From Phycisphaerae bacterium (GTDB lineage: Bacteria > Planctomycetota > Phycisphaerae > Phycisphaerales > UBA1924), in NCBI GenBank assembly GCA_022180725.1, contig BQMO01000014.1:62001-126000 (forward strand): a DNA stretch of 64,000 bases, given 5' to 3'. Under the pieces are notes generated by a model. That model was not told where the DNA came from. It ran no database searches and worked only from the letters and a program-made list of their open reading frames with translations. A program made the position numbers and the translations under genes. This document shows, one piece after another, positions 61,297 through 64,000 of the stretch. The first letter of the stretch is position 1. Each line of letters starts with the position of its first letter.

Positions 61297-61302
61297 AGTA
61301 TA
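61297..61302 (-). promoter_or_regulatory. -10 hexamer TATACT, 6 nt before start at 61290
   Basis: TATACT on the minus strand with a 6-nt spacer (CCTCCG) to the ATG, a consensus-like leaderless start. Confidence 0.55.
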
Positions 61303-61351
61303 TCAAGAACACGAAGGTTGACAGTGGAGCTGGGAGTATCGTTGAGGATGG

Positions 61352-64000
<2,649 letters not shown>

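Overview
The window is GC-rich DNA from a Planctomycetota bacterium, most likely class Phycisphaerae. This is inferred from family content: three stand-alone type II pseudopilins, two exported proteins ending in a PAPGA-type PEP-CTERM tail, a short planctomycete-type RNA polymerase omega subunit, a small TM protein with a C-terminal zinc ribbon, and Kdo/LPS genes (kdsD, kdsB, an OstA/LptC-like giant) marking an asymmetric outer membrane. No phage, insertion sequence, integrase or CRISPR array is visible. This is a chromosomal housekeeping region with accessory genes interspersed.

Layout. 0-7 kb: AbgT transporter start, coaC and rpoZ; DUF3553; a coiled-coil protein; tRNA-Ser(GCT); YraN nuclease-like protein and a PpiC-like lipoprotein; DUF1844; miaB. 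7-12.5 kb is the accessory-looking part: a PEP-CTERM protein, two pseudopilins flanking a compact CPBP-like / TIR-domain / PH-like membrane protein cassette, and a TPR lipoprotein. 12.5-23.8 kb: thiolase, tyrS, a hairpin-rich 486-bp gap, a second PEP-CTERM protein, an OPT transporter with a large coiled-coil insertion, an S41 lipoprotein, a globin without its proximal histidine, aspS, and a small-multidrug-export-like protein. 23.8-38 kb: SDF symporter, orphan substrate-binding protein plus pyruvate kinase, the OstA giant with kdsD, scpA, gcvT, panC, a PilZ-like protein and pyrG. 38-52 kb: two M1 aminopeptidases, kdsB, a TPR protein, def-fmt with a HEVGHH protein, tRNA-Arg(TCT), dapF, glmS, a zinc-ribbon TM protein, secG and yicC. 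52-64 kb: a PDZ protein, a degenerate GH35, a TolC-like lipoprotein, a GNAT acetyltransferase, a SLATT/DUF4231-like 2TM protein, tpiA, a third pseudopilin and most of uvrA.

The genes work mainly in translation and its maturation (tyrS, aspS, def, fmt, miaB, tRNAs), cell-envelope building (kdsD, kdsB, OstA, glmS, dapF, secG), cofactor and nucleotide synthesis (coaC, panC, pyrG, gcvT), glycolysis (pyk, tpiA) and genome maintenance (scpA, uvrA). A recurrent feature is a TANNNT -10-like hexamer 5-7 nt upstream of the start codon, with no ribosome-binding site between, at 14 genes on both strands. This suggests widespread leaderless transcription. The best candidates for something undescribed are this promoter signature, the CPBP-TIR-PH cassette, and several proteins that keep a fold but have lost its catalytic or ligand residue (globin, GH35, CPBP).
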